A stretch of 64,000 nt of DNA, taken from Halovenus amylolytica. GTDB taxonomy: Archaea; Halobacteriota; Halobacteria; Halobacteriales; Haloarculaceae. The stretch spans positions 1 through 64,000 of the forward strand of contig SAYS01000016.1 in assembly GCA_004015825.1 (NCBI GenBank), given 5' to 3'. The notes beneath the pieces are model-generated. The model worked only from the letters and a program-made list of their open reading frames with translations, was not told where the DNA came from and made no database searches. Shown piece by piece: positions 1 through 9,488 of this stretch. A program made the position numbers and the translations under genes. Position 1 is the first letter of the stretch. Each line of letters starts with the position of its first letter.

Positions 1-1
1 C

Positions 2-29
2 GGGATGGTCTCCGAGCGGAGACCATCCC
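2..29. repeat. Perfect 12-bp hairpin at window start
   Basis: Positions 2-13 pair perfectly with 18-29 around a 4-nt loop. No T-run follows, so it is not an obvious archaeal terminator. It lies inside a frame that stays open from base 1 into the kinase gene that follows, so it may separate that gene from an upstream neighbour or mark a rearranged gene start. Function unknown. Confidence 0.6.
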
Positions 30-144
30 TGGAGAAGCTCAATTAGCCTTTGCTGAGGGTACATATCCCCTTGATTGGTCGCCTACTACGAGACAGTGGC
101 GAAATTCGTCGGGGCTAAACACGTACGTTGCAGACAACCCGGGT

Positions 145-1620
145 ATGCCGGAGCTGCCGCTGTGGGCGGCTATCGGAGTAGTTGCCTGGAGTCTTTCGAC
201 TGTCCCGTGGCTCATCTTCGCGTTTCAGTACACCGGGAAATACACCCGGTTCCAGCGGCGAACGGTCGGGTTGCTTTCTATCCCGGTTGTTATCTACTCC
301 GTCATGGCGGTTGCCAGCTCTTCGGGGCGGCTCGCTGGTGGCGTTCTTTTGGATCTGTTCCTGACCTTTACCTCGCTGTATGTGCTCTTTTTTCTGATTA
401 TCGGGATCTATCTCGTCGTCCGAACGACCCACGAGTACGGCCACCTGTCGCTGGTCCAGGGTGTCGCCCTCGGCGTCGCCGGATTCGGGACGTTTCTGGG
501 GCTCAATACGTCCGGTATCCTCATCGATGATCCCGGGATCACGGCTGCTTCGGGCGCGTACGCTGTCGGCTTCGTCCTCCCTGCCGGACTGATCGCTTTT
601 ACGATCTTCGGATACGATATGTTCGAATCGACGCCAGCCGCCGGAACCATCGGCGAACAGGCGATCGCTCGCGAGACGGACGATCTGGTCTTCGTCGTCG
701 ATCAGTCCGAGCGGATAATCAAGCTCAATCCGAAAGTTACCGAAACGTTCGGGGTCAGCAGAACGGAGGCACTCGGTGAGCCAATCGAAGAGATCCTCGA
801 TCGATCGCTCGATCAGCTGCGGCGGATGGACACCTACGAGCTGCAAACGGGTATCAGCAGGCGACAGTTCGATCCCACGGTGTCGCCGTTCACCGACCAG
901 CACGGCCGCCAGCTTGGCTCGCTGGTTAGCCTTCACGAGGTGACCGAACGTGAACTCCGAAAACAACGGCTGGAGGTGCTCAACCGTGTCCTCAGGCACA
1001 ACCTCCGGAACACCGTCGACGTCATCAAAAGCAACGCGGAGGCACTGACCGAGGAGGAATACGCCGATAGACCGACAGACGAACACGCGGATACGATCAT
1101 CGACTCGGCCGATGGACTGGCACACCTCGGCCAGAAAGCCCGGCTGATCGACCGCTTTGTCTCCCGAAGTGTCCGGGACACCGAGCGGGATCTCACGGCT
1201 GTCGTCAGCGAGTTGATCGAAGACGTCTGTAACGCGAAAACGAACGGCACCGGGCCGGACGTGACAGTCGAGTTCGAACGACCGGAGTCGGCCCTCCTTC
1301 TGACTGACTGGGAGGCATTGGCTGCTGCCCTCGAAAGCGCCATCGAGAACGCGATCGAACACGCCGAGAACACTGTCTCGATCACCATCACCGAGTATAC
1401 AACTGGCTACCGGATCACTGTCACCGACGACGGGCCCGGCATCCCCGACTCCGAACTCGAATCGCTCGATGCGGGCCGGGAGACGCCACTCCAGCACGGC
1501 AGCGGACTCGGTCTCTGGCAGATCAAGTGGGGGATCAAGAAACTCAATGGCACTGTCTCCTTCCAGACCGATTCGGGGACGACCGTCGAGATGACTGTTC
1601 CCGACCAGTCGGCGACCTGA
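145..1620 (+). CDS. PAS-domain sensor histidine kinase, probably N-terminally incomplete
   Basis: Membrane sensor kinase of a two-component pathway. Residues about 5-165 hold several hydrophobic segments of the haloarchaeal 7TM sensor type. A PAS domain follows (about 170-275). The phospho-acceptor region carries LNRVLRHNLRN with His285. The HATPase domain has an N-box (NAIEHAE), a G1 box (DDGPGIP) and a G2 box (GSGLGLW). The first hydrophobic helix here aligns with about the third helix of full-length relatives, judged from memory of the WLLFALQYTG-like motif. No earlier helices precede it, although the same frame is open back to base 1 and encodes hydrophilic residues there. Either this gene lost its first helices or the true start lies before the window. 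ATG 145 is the first Met in the frame. No partner response regulator is adjacent. Confidence 0.8.
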   Translation: MPELPLWAAIGVVAWSLSTVPWLIFAFQYTGKYTRFQRRTVGLLSIPVVIYSVMAVASSSGRLAGGVLLDLFLTFTSLYVLFFLIIGIYLVVRTTHEYGHLSLVQGVALGVAGFGTFLGLNTSGILIDDPGITAASGAYAVGFVLPAGLIAFTIFGYDMFESTPAAGTIGEQAIARETDDLVFVVDQSERIIKLNPKVTETFGVSRTEALGEPIEEILDRSLDQLRRMDTYELQTGISRRQFDPTVSPFTDQHGRQLGSLVSLHEVTERELRKQRLEVLNRVLRHNLRNTVDVIKSNAEALTEEEYADRPTDEHADTIIDSADGLAHLGQKARLIDRFVSRSVRDTERDLTAVVSELIEDVCNAKTNGTGPDVTVEFERPESALLLTDWEALAAALESAIENAIEHAENTVSITITEYTTGYRITVTDDGPGIPDSELESLDAGRETPLQHGSGLGLWQIKWGIKKLNGTVSFQTDSGTTVEMTVPDQSAT

Positions 1621-1736
1621 GTGGCAAGCGCTCTGTCTGCTGTATCGTATTTTTACCGCGTACACGGGGTCTCCAGTTCCAAGAACGTCGAAAATCCGTC
1701 CTGAATCGATGCTGTTCTCGCACAAACGGTCGGGGC

Positions 1737-1745
1737 TATTATATA
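1737..1745 (+). promoter_or_regulatory. TATA box of the GNAT gene
   Basis: The AT-only stretch tattatata is centred 29 nt before ATG 1770. This is the spacing expected for a leaderless haloarchaeal transcript, and it supports ATG 1770 over the upstream in-frame codons. Confidence 0.6.
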
Positions 1746-1769
1746 GTAAGCCGTGTTATACCATACCAC

Positions 1770-2501
1770 ATGAACGTGTTACAGAAACCCGAGATCGACC
1801 ACGACGACAGGTCAGATCTCTACGAGTACATCGAGCGCCACGGTGCGACGAGGCCCGAGAAGGCACGACGGTCGCTCAACATGGAGCCGCGGGCGTTCGG
1901 TCACCACGTCGCGATTCTCAAACGCGACAGCGTCATCGAGGAAGAAGAGGGGAAACTCCGGATCGCCTTCGATGCGGGGGCCAAAGAGGAGTACGAAAAG
2001 GAGAAAATCTCGTTCACGATCCGGCAGGCACGCGAGGAGGATCTGACGGGGCTCGTCGGGGCAATCAGGGAAGCAATCGGCGACGGCGAGTACATCAAAG
2101 CCGAGACAGTGGCGGATATCGTCGACAACGAGGGGGTGTTGATGCGACACAACGAGATCGAGTCCCGGATGTTCTTCGTCGCCTGCGTCGAGGGGGATGT
2201 CGTCGGCTGGGTCCATCTCAAACACACCGACCTGCGGAAGCTCAACCACACGGCAGAGTTCACACTCGGTGTCCTCGAGGCGTACCGGGGTAACGGGATC
2301 GGCAGCCAGCTACTCGAACGCGGCGTCAGATGGGCCGAAGAGCAGGGGCTGGAAAAACTCTACAACGCGATTCCAGCCACCAACCAGAGCGCACTGGACT
2401 TTCTCCAGTCCCACGGCTTCGAGACCGAAGCGGTCCGTGAAGACCACTACAAACTCAACGGCAGCTACGTCGACGAGGTGATGATGGCACGCAACCTCTA
2501 G
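1770..2501 (+). CDS. GNAT N-acetyltransferase with N-terminal winged-helix-like segment
   Basis: A 243-residue protein. Residues about 10-70 look like a small helix-turn-helix module (LYEYIERHGATRPEKARRSL then FGHHVAILKRD and a charged wing). Residues about 85-240 form a GCN5-type acetyltransferase: FTIRQAREEDL opens the fold, and motif A (LEAYRGNGIGSQLLERGVRWA) is the acetyl-CoA pyrophosphate loop with R/Q-x-x-G-x-G/A chemistry. The tail has NQSALDFLQSHGFE, the usual motif B. The acceptor substrate cannot be told. The HTH fusion suggests either DNA binding or a structural role. ATG 1770 is chosen because of the TATA element; a longer frame reading through the kinase end is not credible. The stop overlaps by 4 nt the stop end of the convergent helicase gene. 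Confidence 0.85.
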   Translation: MNVLQKPEIDHDDRSDLYEYIERHGATRPEKARRSLNMEPRAFGHHVAILKRDSVIEEEEGKLRIAFDAGAKEEYEKEKISFTIRQAREEDLTGLVGAIREAIGDGEYIKAETVADIVDNEGVLMRHNEIESRMFFVACVEGDVVGWVHLKHTDLRKLNHTAEFTLGVLEAYRGNGIGSQLLERGVRWAEEQGLEKLYNAIPATNQSALDFLQSHGFETEAVREDHYKLNGSYVDEVMMARNL

Positions 2502-4228
2502 TCCCAGACGTCCGACAGCGGGTGATCGTCTGCACTCTCTTTTGTCGAGCCCGTCGAGCGCCGCCGACTCGTCTGCCGTGACGTGCTGCCAGCCAGAGCC
2601 TCGCCCGGCGCGAACGACGGCAGCTCCGGCTGTTTCATTCGCCTGACCTGTGCCTGAAACCACTCCGGCATATCTGTCTTTGCTCTGTCGAACAGTTCGA
2701 GTAACGAACTGTCCCCGAGATAGGTCGCACCGTAATCGTCCGGCGCGCGAACGACACGCCCGCAGGCCTGGATCACTGTCCGCAGTGCAGTCCGGTAGTA
2801 CCAGGCCCACTGGCCGTCCTCCAGTCGGCGCGCGACCCTGGAGTCACGGGTGTTCGGATAGGGTGCTTTACAGAGCAGTTGCCACCGGCAGAGTTCCCCC
2901 TCCAGATCGAGGGCCTCCTCCATTTTGACCGAGAGAAAGACGCCGGGATCGTCGCTGCGCTGCCAGGCTGCAAGCTGGCCGTCCCGGTCCTCGCGGTCGT
3001 GACTGCGGATCCGCGCGTCGACGCCGAAGTCGGCGAGCAGCCCTTCCAGTTGCTCCTGGATCGCATAGGAGTGACAGTGCACCAGTCCCTTCTCCTCGTC
3101 GTGGCGGGCCATCAGTCGGACGAGAATCCGGGCGATCTTCGGCAGCGTCTCCTCGCGGTGTTCGTAGGTCATCTTCCCCTGTGTCACGTCGTACAGCGGC
3201 CGGTTCTCGACCGGGAACGTGTGGGGCACGTCGACGAGCGCCACGTTCGACGGATCGAGTCCGACGTTCGCACAGAAGGCCTCTTTGTTGAGAATCGTCG
3301 CCGAGAGCAGGAGGAACTTCCGCCCACGGTCCCAGACCGTGTGTTTCAGGTAGCGCTCGGGGTTGACCGGCTTGATCGTCACCGGCGACCCCTCGCCGCC
3401 ATTTTGATCGACGACCCAGGTCGTCACGCTCTCGGGATCGCTGTAGTCCTCGATGAACCAGTTCAGGTCGGTCCGCAGCTTCGTCAGTCGGTCGCGTTTG
3501 TCGACCTCTTCGGGGGTGAGTTCGGCGTTGCCCCGCAACGAGTCCAGCCCGCGATCGCAGATCGTCGTCAGATACTGGGCGTACTCGACGGCGTCGTCGA
3601 GGCCGTCGATCGTCTCGGGGCGAACGTCCTCCCACGGTGGGATCGTTTCGGGTCCGAGTTCGATCGCCGCGTACATTTCCGCCCAGTCGCCCAGTCCGTG
3701 GGCCTCGTCGATGACGACGACGTCGCGCATCCCGAACACGTCGGAGCCAGCCGTCTGCATGAAGTAGGCGAGTGTCATCGCCGCAATCGACCGGTTCGCA
3801 GCGATCGCACGATCCGAGAAGTACGGACAGCGGTGTTTGACCTGGCAGTCGAACTCGCGTTCGCGTGCGCAGGGTGCCTGGTTGACCGGCGTGTCGGTCT
3901 CGCCGGGGAGAATACAGCTGTAGTTGTTCTTGCCCCGGATGATGCTGAGATCTTCGAGGAGTGGATCCCCCTCGACATCGTCGAGCTGTGAGACCTGCGG
4001 CGTGGTGTAGTAGGCACCAGTCGGCTCTTCGGGGCCGACTTCCGCAGGTGTCGCGCCACAGCCAGCGACCGCCCGGGCGAGCAGCGATTTCCCGCTGCCG
4101 GTCGGCGCCCGGGCGAGGACGACGTCGTTACCGTCCGCGAATGCCTCTTGGATATCGGAAAGCGCCTGCTCCTGGGCACCGCGGTAGGAGGGCGCGGGAA
4201 ACTCCTCGAAGATGCGCGAACAGTCCAC
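2498..4228 (-). CDS. XPD/Rad3-like superfamily 2 DNA helicase with Fe-S cluster
   Basis: ATP-dependent 5'-3' DNA helicase of the XPD/Rad3/DinG group, expected to act in DNA repair. The 576-residue protein has a Walker A motif (APTGSGKS, about residues 41-48), four cysteines spaced as in the XPD iron-sulfur domain (within CILPGE, PCARERE, DCQVKH and RCPYF, about 105-136) and a DEAH box in VVIDEAHGLGDW (about 171-182). Helicase motif VI is the QACGRVVRAPDD segment near the C-terminus. The Fe-S cysteines are complete, so the enzyme looks functional. The start ATG 4228 has an AT-rich element about 25 nt upstream in the divergent gap shared with alaS. The GNAT gene is convergent. Confidence 0.9.
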   Translation of the reverse strand: MDCSRIFEEFPAPSYRGAQEQALSDIQEAFADGNDVVLARAPTGSGKSLLARAVAGCGATPAEVGPEEPTGAYYTTPQVSQLDDVEGDPLLEDLSIIRGKNNYSCILPGETDTPVNQAPCAREREFDCQVKHRCPYFSDRAIAANRSIAAMTLAYFMQTAGSDVFGMRDVVVIDEAHGLGDWAEMYAAIELGPETIPPWEDVRPETIDGLDDAVEYAQYLTTICDRGLDSLRGNAELTPEEVDKRDRLTKLRTDLNWFIEDYSDPESVTTWVVDQNGGEGSPVTIKPVNPERYLKHTVWDRGRKFLLLSATILNKEAFCANVGLDPSNVALVDVPHTFPVENRPLYDVTQGKMTYEHREETLPKIARILVRLMARHDEEKGLVHCHSYAIQEQLEGLLADFGVDARIRSHDREDRDGQLAAWQRSDDPGVFLSVKMEEALDLEGELCRWQLLCKAPYPNTRDSRVARRLEDGQWAWYYRTALRTVIQACGRVVRAPDDYGATYLGDSSLLELFDRAKTDMPEWFQAQVRRMKQPELPSFAPGEALAGSTSRQTSRRRSTGSTKESADDHPLSDVWD

Positions 4229-4427
4229 GCTCGTACTGGGTGGGTGATCGATCTTAAACCCGGGGATCTGTCAGCGGATTCGCCCGGCCTTCCATCCAGG
4301 GTCGTCGAGTCGACTTTTCACTCGCTGAAGCTACGTACACCACTCTGCAGTGGCTTTGTCACGGTCTGAAACCAGACGGACCGTTCGGAACTGTTTTAGG
4401 CGAACGCTCGCCAATACACGGCAACGA

Positions 4428-7205
4428 ATGAGCGATCTGGACGACGAATACGAACTCGACTACTTCGAGGAGAACGGCTTTCACCGCCTCTCGTGTTCGG
4501 AGTGTGGGGCCACCTTCTGGAGTCGCGACGGGTCGCGGGAGACCTGTGGGGAACCGCCCTGTGACACGTACGATTTCCTCGACGACCCCGGCTTCGCCGA
4601 AGAGTACACGCTCGAAGAGATGCGGGAAGCCTTCCTCTCGTACTTCGAGGAGCGTGGACACGAACGAATCGACCCGTACCCAGTGGCCGCGAACCGCTGG
4701 CGCGACGACGTGTTGCTGACACAGGCGTCTATCTACGATTTCCAGCCACTCGTCACCAGCGGCGAGACGCCGCCGCCGGCGAACCCGCTGACGATCAGCC
4801 AGCCCTGCATCCGGATGCAGGATATCGACAACGTCGGGAAGACGGGCCGACACACGATGGCCTTCGAGATGATGGCCCACCACGCCTTCAACGCTCGCGA
4901 GGATGTCGAGGGCGAGTACGCCTACGAGGGGGAGGTGTACTGGAAGGACAAAACGGTCGAGTACTGCGATACGCTACTCGAAGAGCTCGGAGCGGATATC
5001 GAGGAAGTCACCTACATCGAAGATCCGTGGGTCGGTGGGGGCAACGCCGGGCCTGCGATCGAGGTCATCTACAAGGGTCTGGAGCTCGCGACGCTCGTCT
5101 TCATGTCGCTCGAACAGGACCCCGACGGTGAGTACCTCCTCAAGGACGGCAACCACTACTCGCAGATGGACACCTACGTCGTCGACACCGGCTACGGGCT
5201 GGAGCGGTGGACCTGGATGAGTCAGGGGACGCCGACGATCTACGAGGCGATCTACCCCGAGATGATAGCGTTCCTGCGCGAGAACGCGGGGATCTCCTAC
5301 ACCGACGAGGAGAACGCGATCGTCCACGACGCTGCTCGACTCTCCGGGAACCTGGATATCGACGATGTGGACGACGTCGAGGCTGCACGTGGCGAAATCG
5401 CGGACGAACTCGGTGTCGATGTGGATCAGCTCCGCGAGCTACTCGCGCCGCTGGAATCTATCTACGCGGTCGCCGATCACTGCCGAACGCTCGCGTACAT
5501 GCTCGGCGACGGGATCGTCCCGTCGAACGTCGGGACAGGGTATCTCGTCCGGATGGTGCTCCGGCGGACCAAGCGACTCACCAACACCGTCGGGATCGAT
5601 GCGCCGCTGGACGAACTGGTCGATATGCAGGCCGAGCGGCTGGACTACGAGAACCGGGATACGATCCGCGACGTGGTTCGCACCGAGGTCGAAAAGTACC
5701 GCGAGACACTCGACCGCGGGACGCGGCGGGTCGAACAGCTCGCAGAGGAGTACGCAGCCGAGGGCGAGCCGATCCCGACCGAGGAACTGGTCGAGCTGTA
5801 CGACTCACACGGTATCCAGCCGGATATGGTCGAGGAGATCGCGAGCGACCACGACGCCGATGTTGACGTTCCGGACGATTTCTACTCACTCGTCGCCAGC
5901 CGTCACAGTGACGAAACCGGTGAGTCGGGGACGGAGTCTGGGCTCGATCCCGACGAGTTCGAAGATCTCCCGGCGACTGACAGGCTCTACTACGAGGATC
6001 AGAGCCGCATGGAGTTCGAGGCGGTCGTCCTCGACGTGATCGAACGCGAGGATGGGTACGATGTGGTCCTCGATCAGACGATGTTCTATCCCGAGGGTGG
6101 TGGCCAGCCCGCCGACCACGGTGTCCTCTCGACGGACGATCTGACGACGGACGTGACCGATGTCCAGATTGTCGGCGACGTGGTGATCCACCGGACCGAG
6201 GACAACCCAGGCAAAGGCGACTTCGTCCGTGGCAAGATCGACTCCCGCCGGCGGCGTCGACACATGCGACATCACACGGCGACACACCTCGTCGGTCACG
6301 CAGCACGACAGGTGCTCGGCGATCACATCCGGCAGGCCGGTGCCCAGAAAAGCGAGGACAGCGCCCGGCTGGACGTGAAACACTACGAGTCGATCACGCG
6401 CGAGCAGGTCAAAGAGATCGAACTACTCGCCAACGAACTGGTGATGGAAAACGCCTCCGTCGATCAGGAGTGGCTCGACCGCAACGAGGCCGAGGAAAGC
6501 TACGGCTTCGATATCTACCAGGGTGGGATTCCACAGGGCGAGCAGATCCGGCTGATCCACGCCCGGGAGGACACCCAGGCCTGCGGTGGGACACACGTCT
6601 CCCGCACCGGCGACGTGGGTGCGATCAAGATTCTCGGCACCGAGCGCATCCAGGACGGGGTCATCCGGCTGACCTACGCCGCGGGGGATGCAGCCATCGA
6701 GGCGACGCAGGCGACCGAAGACGCGCTCCGGGATGCAGCCGAAGTGCTGGACGTGAGTCCGATGGACGTTCCCGAAACTGCCCAGCGTTTCTTCGACGAG
6801 TGGAAAGCACGCGGCAAGCGCATCGACGAACTCAAAGAGGAACTCGCCGACGTGCGCGCCCAGGGTGGCGGCGACGGCGAGGAAGTCGAACTCGACGGGA
6901 CGACGGCCGTGATCCAGCACCTCGACGGCGACATGGACGAACTCCGCGCGACGGCGAACGCGCTCGTCGAGGACGGGAAAGTTGCAGTGATCGGTTCGGG
7001 CGTCGACGGCGCGCAGTTCGTTGTCGCCGTTCCCGATGGTGTCGGTATCGATGCTGGCGACGTGGTCGGCGAACTCGCTGGCCGCGTCGGTGGCGGCGGT
7101 GGCGGCCCGCCGGATTTCGCGCAGGGTGGCGGTCCGGACAGCGACGCGCTGGAAGACGCACTGGCGGCGGCTCCCGAGATTCTCCGACAGACGCTTGACG
7201 CCTGA
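4428..7205 (+). CDS. alaS: Alanyl-tRNA synthetase
   Basis: Charges tRNA-Ala with alanine and clears mischarged Ser/Gly. The 925-residue protein is of the archaeal type. An N-terminal cysteine cluster (CSECG with ETCGEPPC) precedes the class II catalytic core (residues about 60-470). The editing domain holds [11 protein letters not shown] and CGGTH zinc/editing motifs, and a C-terminal region (about 790-925) ends in a Gly-rich stretch. ATG 4428 begins [13 protein letters not shown], the usual archaeal start; an in-frame ATG at 4350 would add 26 basic residues unlike the family. A TATA-like ttttag lies about 33 nt upstream. Both tRNA genes in this window are tRNA-Ala and carry the G3:U70 pair this enzyme recognises. 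Confidence 0.97.
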   Translation: MSDLDDEYELDYFEENGFHRLSCSECGATFWSRDGSRETCGEPPCDTYDFLDDPGFAEEYTLEEMREAFLSYFEERGHERIDPYPVAANRWRDDVLLTQASIYDFQPLVTSGETPPPANPLTISQPCIRMQDIDNVGKTGRHTMAFEMMAHHAFNAREDVEGEYAYEGEVYWKDKTVEYCDTLLEELGADIEEVTYIEDPWVGGGNAGPAIEVIYKGLELATLVFMSLEQDPDGEYLLKDGNHYSQMDTYVVDTGYGLERWTWMSQGTPTIYEAIYPEMIAFLRENAGISYTDEENAIVHDAARLSGNLDIDDVDDVEAARGEIADELGVDVDQLRELLAPLESIYAVADHCRTLAYMLGDGIVPSNVGTGYLVRMVLRRTKRLTNTVGIDAPLDELVDMQAERLDYENRDTIRDVVRTEVEKYRETLDRGTRRVEQLAEEYAAEGEPIPTEELVELYDSHGIQPDMVEEIASDHDADVDVPDDFYSLVASRHSDETGESGTESGLDPDEFEDLPATDRLYYEDQSRMEFEAVVLDVIEREDGYDVVLDQTMFYPEGGGQPADHGVLSTDDLTTDVTDVQIVGDVVIHRTEDNPGKGDFVRGKIDSRRRRRHMRHHTATHLVGHAARQVLGDHIRQAGAQKSEDSARLDVKHYESITREQVKEIELLANELVMENASVDQEWLDRNEAEESYGFDIYQGGIPQGEQIRLIHAREDTQACGGTHVSRTGDVGAIKILGTERIQDGVIRLTYAAGDAAIEATQATEDALRDAAEVLDVSPMDVPETAQRFFDEWKARGKRIDELKEELADVRAQGGGDGEEVELDGTTAVIQHLDGDMDELRATANALVEDGKVAVIGSGVDGAQFVVAVPDGVGIDAGDVVGELAGRVGGGGGGPPDFAQGGGPDSDALEDALAAAPEILRQTLDA

Positions 7206-7212
7206 TCTGGTG

Positions 7213-7222
7213 TTTTTGTTTT
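7213..7222 (+). terminator. T-rich terminator after alaS
   Basis: A run of T residues broken by one G begins 8 nt after the alaS stop. Archaeal RNA polymerase typically terminates at such U-rich tracts. The inverted-repeat island begins about 70 nt further on. Confidence 0.55.
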
Positions 7223-7294
7223 GGAGTGAGATGGCGGATTGGAGTTCGTGACCGCAAGAAAGCTAGTGCAGTAGTGACTAACAAAACAGCCCCG

Positions 7295-7603
7295 AACAAC
7301 AAGAAAGCCCCCGCCCGCTCGATGACTGCGACTCGCTGTCGTTCGAAAGACGCGAGCGTCTTTCGTGATGACGAGAGAGCTTCGCTCTCTCGAACCACGC
7401 TCCTCGCTCCCTCCGGTCGTTGCGGTGCTTGCGTCGTCTCGCTCATCGAGCGGGCGGCCCCTTTCAGTCCCGCCCTGTGTGATTTCCCAGGCCGGGTGGG
7501 ACTGAAAGGGGCCGGTCTCTTGATCCACCCCGGACGACGCAAGCACCGACTGGAGCGCAGCGAGTCCCGGGTGGTCAAGAGATCGGGGGCTTTCTTGCTG
7601 TTT
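7295..7603. repeat. Nested inverted-repeat island between alaS and the M20 gene
   Basis: This stretch is a set of palindromes inside each other. The outer arms 7295-7314 and 7584-7603 match at 18 of 20 positions. The middle arms 7424-7438 and 7533-7547 match perfectly (15 bp). The inner arms 7456-7475 and 7494-7513 match at 19 of 20, the exception being a G-U pair. Two perfect small hairpins, 7344-7365 and 7372-7392, sit in the left half. The frames that cross it read low-complexity Arg/Ser-rich peptides, so it is not coding. The island occupies most of the 456-bp gap. It may be a non-autonomous element or a structured RNA; no transposase is adjacent. Confidence 0.75.
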
Positions 7604-7661
7604 TTAGACTTCTGTAGAACTCTTCGTCTTGGCTACCTTCTCGAAGCGTAATTTCGAATTC

Positions 7662-8936
7662 TCACACCTTCTTCGCGAGTCGCAAAATCGCGTCGCTCAC
7701 CACGTCGACACCGATCAGCAGCGACTCCTCGTCCACATCGAACGTCGAGGTGTGGTGGCCGCCGGGGTGATCCGTCCCGATTCCGACGAATCCTGCAATG
7801 CCGCCGTTGTCCTGTACACGCTGCATGAGATAGGTGGCGTCTTCACTGCCTCCGAGATCATCACGGCGCAGTACCGAATTCACTCGTTCAGACGTCTGTG
7901 CTGCAGCAAACACCTCTTCGACGACTTCCTCGTCACTTTCCGCGCTCGGCGCTTTCCCAGTCTCTTCGATCGTCACCTGACAGTCGTGCATCTCCGCGGC
8001 CGATTCGATGACCCGGTAGGCCTTCTCCCGCGTGTACTCCATCAGTTCGGTGGTCTCCCCGCGAACCTCGCCCTGGATGAACGCTTCCTCGGGTATAATA
8101 TTGGACGCAGTCCCCCCAGCGACGTGGCCGGCATTGACCCGCGTCGCGCCGTCGCTGTGCCGTGGAATCGCGTACAGATTCTGGACTGCTGTGGCCATCG
8201 CCTGGACAGCATTGTTCCCCTCCTCCGGGTGGCCGCCGGCGTGGGCGGGTTCACCTTCGAACTCGGCGTCGACCTGCGCGACAGCCAGGAAGCCGTCGAT
8301 GCCGGCGACGACCTCACCAGTCGGATGGTCGAGCCCGAGATGGATCGCGATCAGTGCGTCCAGATCGTCCAGCTGGCCGCTCTCCGCGATTGCTTTCCCG
8401 CCGCCGATTCGTTCCTCCGCTGGCTGGAAGATGACTTTCAGCGTCCCCTGGAAATCACTCTCCGCGATGGCGCGCAACACACCGAGCCCGATCGTGATGT
8501 GGCCGTCGTGGCCGCAGGCGTGCATGTACCCCTCGTTTTCGGACCGGAATCCCTCCACAGCAGGGACGTGGTCGCCGTCATCACTCTCTTTCTGTGGCAG
8601 CCCGTCGATATCGACCCGGAGCCCGATCGTCGGCCCATCGCCTCGTTCGAGGGTTGTTATCACACCTGTGTAGCCGCCGGCGATCTGGTCGAGGACGTCG
8701 CTGTCGACCCCATCTTCGCGGGCACGGGCGAGCCACGTCTCCAGTTCGGCGTCGTCGGGGACACCCATCCGGCTGTCGGCGTCGAGAATTTCGGGACCGA
8801 CGAGAATCTCGTCGACAGCCATCTCCCGGAGTTCGTCGACGATGCGTGTGGTGGTGTAAAACTCCCGCCAGGCGGGTTCGGGGCAGCGGTGTAGCTCGCG
8901 GCGCAACGACTGGAGCCACTCGGTGTACTCGTCCAT
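7662..8936 (-). CDS. M20-family amidohydrolase (AbgA/aminoacylase-like)
   Basis: Zinc/manganese-dependent hydrolase that splits N-acyl or amidated amino acids. The 424-residue protein shows the M20D pattern: RRELHRCPEPAW at the start, RVDIDGLP, the metal-binding HACGHDGH, the catalytic Glu pair in FQPAEE, and a dimerisation/lid domain in the middle (about 230-340). A long insertion near residues 45-95 (ADSRMGVPDDAELETW and on) resembles the AbgA branch acting on p-aminobenzoyl-glutamate, but the substrate cannot be assigned from sequence alone. The start ATG 8936 is the only good one. It forms a single-gene unit on the minus strand, with the inverted-repeat island behind it. Confidence 0.88.
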   Translation of the reverse strand: MDEYTEWLQSLRRELHRCPEPAWREFYTTTRIVDELREMAVDEILVGPEILDADSRMGVPDDAELETWLARAREDGVDSDVLDQIAGGYTGVITTLERGDGPTIGLRVDIDGLPQKESDDGDHVPAVEGFRSENEGYMHACGHDGHITIGLGVLRAIAESDFQGTLKVIFQPAEERIGGGKAIAESGQLDDLDALIAIHLGLDHPTGEVVAGIDGFLAVAQVDAEFEGEPAHAGGHPEEGNNAVQAMATAVQNLYAIPRHSDGATRVNAGHVAGGTASNIIPEEAFIQGEVRGETTELMEYTREKAYRVIESAAEMHDCQVTIEETGKAPSAESDEEVVEEVFAAAQTSERVNSVLRRDDLGGSEDATYLMQRVQDNGGIAGFVGIGTDHPGGHHTSTFDVDEESLLIGVDVVSDAILRLAKKV

Positions 8937-8999
8937 ATCTCACAGATGGGTTCGGGGTATTAAGAATCCCGGCACCCGGTGTCGAACCACAGAACGCGT

Positions 9000-9362
9000 C
9001 TAGGGCCAGTCGTAGGGCAACTCGTCGGAGTGCTCTTCGATCAGTTCGAGTAGCGGCTCTATCTCGTCGAACTCGGGGCCTCTCTCGATCGTGCCACTCT
9101 CCCTGTCCCACTCGATGTAACCCGCCTCCTCCAGTTTCGGCAGGTGGTTGTGGACGAGCGCTGCTTTCGTCTCGTCTTTGCTCCGGAAGAGCAGATCGGC
9201 CTCGTTCTCGACAGCCCCGCGTTTCAGCAACAGCAGGACAACTCGACGTTGGCGGTCTGCGAGCGTCTCGAGGAGTCTGTCCGTCTGACGGCTCAGTTCG
9301 ACGTTAGGTGGTTCGATCGACCGCCCTGACGAGTCGGAGTTACCGGGACTCTCGTAGGACAT
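9000..9362 (-). CDS. Haloarchaeal winged-helix regulator (DUF7344-like)
   Basis: A 120-residue putative DNA-binding protein. Residues about 30-95 form a winged helix: DRLLETLADRQRRVVLLLL, then LVHNHLPKLEEAGYIEWD as recognition helix and wing. The tail LLELIEEHSDELPYDWP is acidic. The family is common in haloarchaea, often in many copies, and its targets are mostly unknown. Start choice: ATG 9362 is favoured because the TATA element at 9382-9392 lies 25 nt upstream. The in-frame TTG at 9383 would overlap that element. Confidence 0.8.
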   Translation of the reverse strand: MSYESPGNSDSSGRSIEPPNVELSRQTDRLLETLADRQRRVVLLLLKRGAVENEADLLFRSKDETKAALVHNHLPKLEEAGYIEWDRESGTIERGPEFDEIEPLLELIEEHSDELPYDWP

Positions 9363-9381
9363 ATCTGGTGTAATGTCCTCC

Positions 9382-9408
9382 AAATATATAATTCATCGTA
9401 TACTGAAT
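9382..9408 (-). promoter_or_regulatory. TATA box and flanking inverted repeat of the winged-helix gene
   Basis: The AT-rich element at 9382-9392 sits 25 nt before ATG 9362. Just upstream, attca at 9391-9395 and tgaat at 9404-9408 form a small inverted repeat around a GTATAC core. This is placed where an autoregulatory operator would cover the TFB site. The repeat is short and may be chance. Confidence 0.4.
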
Positions 9409-9488
9409 GTTATCACTACTAACTAATGCTGTCTCATTACTTATGGGTGAGAGTTCTTCGGGAGGGGTGTCTGCCCACCAGTCCGACT

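Noticed and set aside
115-1725. Long open frame on the minus strand opposite the sensor kinase
   Set aside because: High-GC antisense shadow. The plus-strand product has clear kinase motifs, whereas the minus-strand text matches no family.
2879-3991. 370-codon plus-strand frame opposite the helicase
   Set aside because: Antisense shadow; the helicase on the minus strand has Walker A, DEAH and Fe-S cysteines.
7226-7651. 141-codon plus-strand frame through the palindrome island
   Set aside because: Composition is Arg/Ser-rich and driven by the inverted repeats; no start signals and no family likeness.
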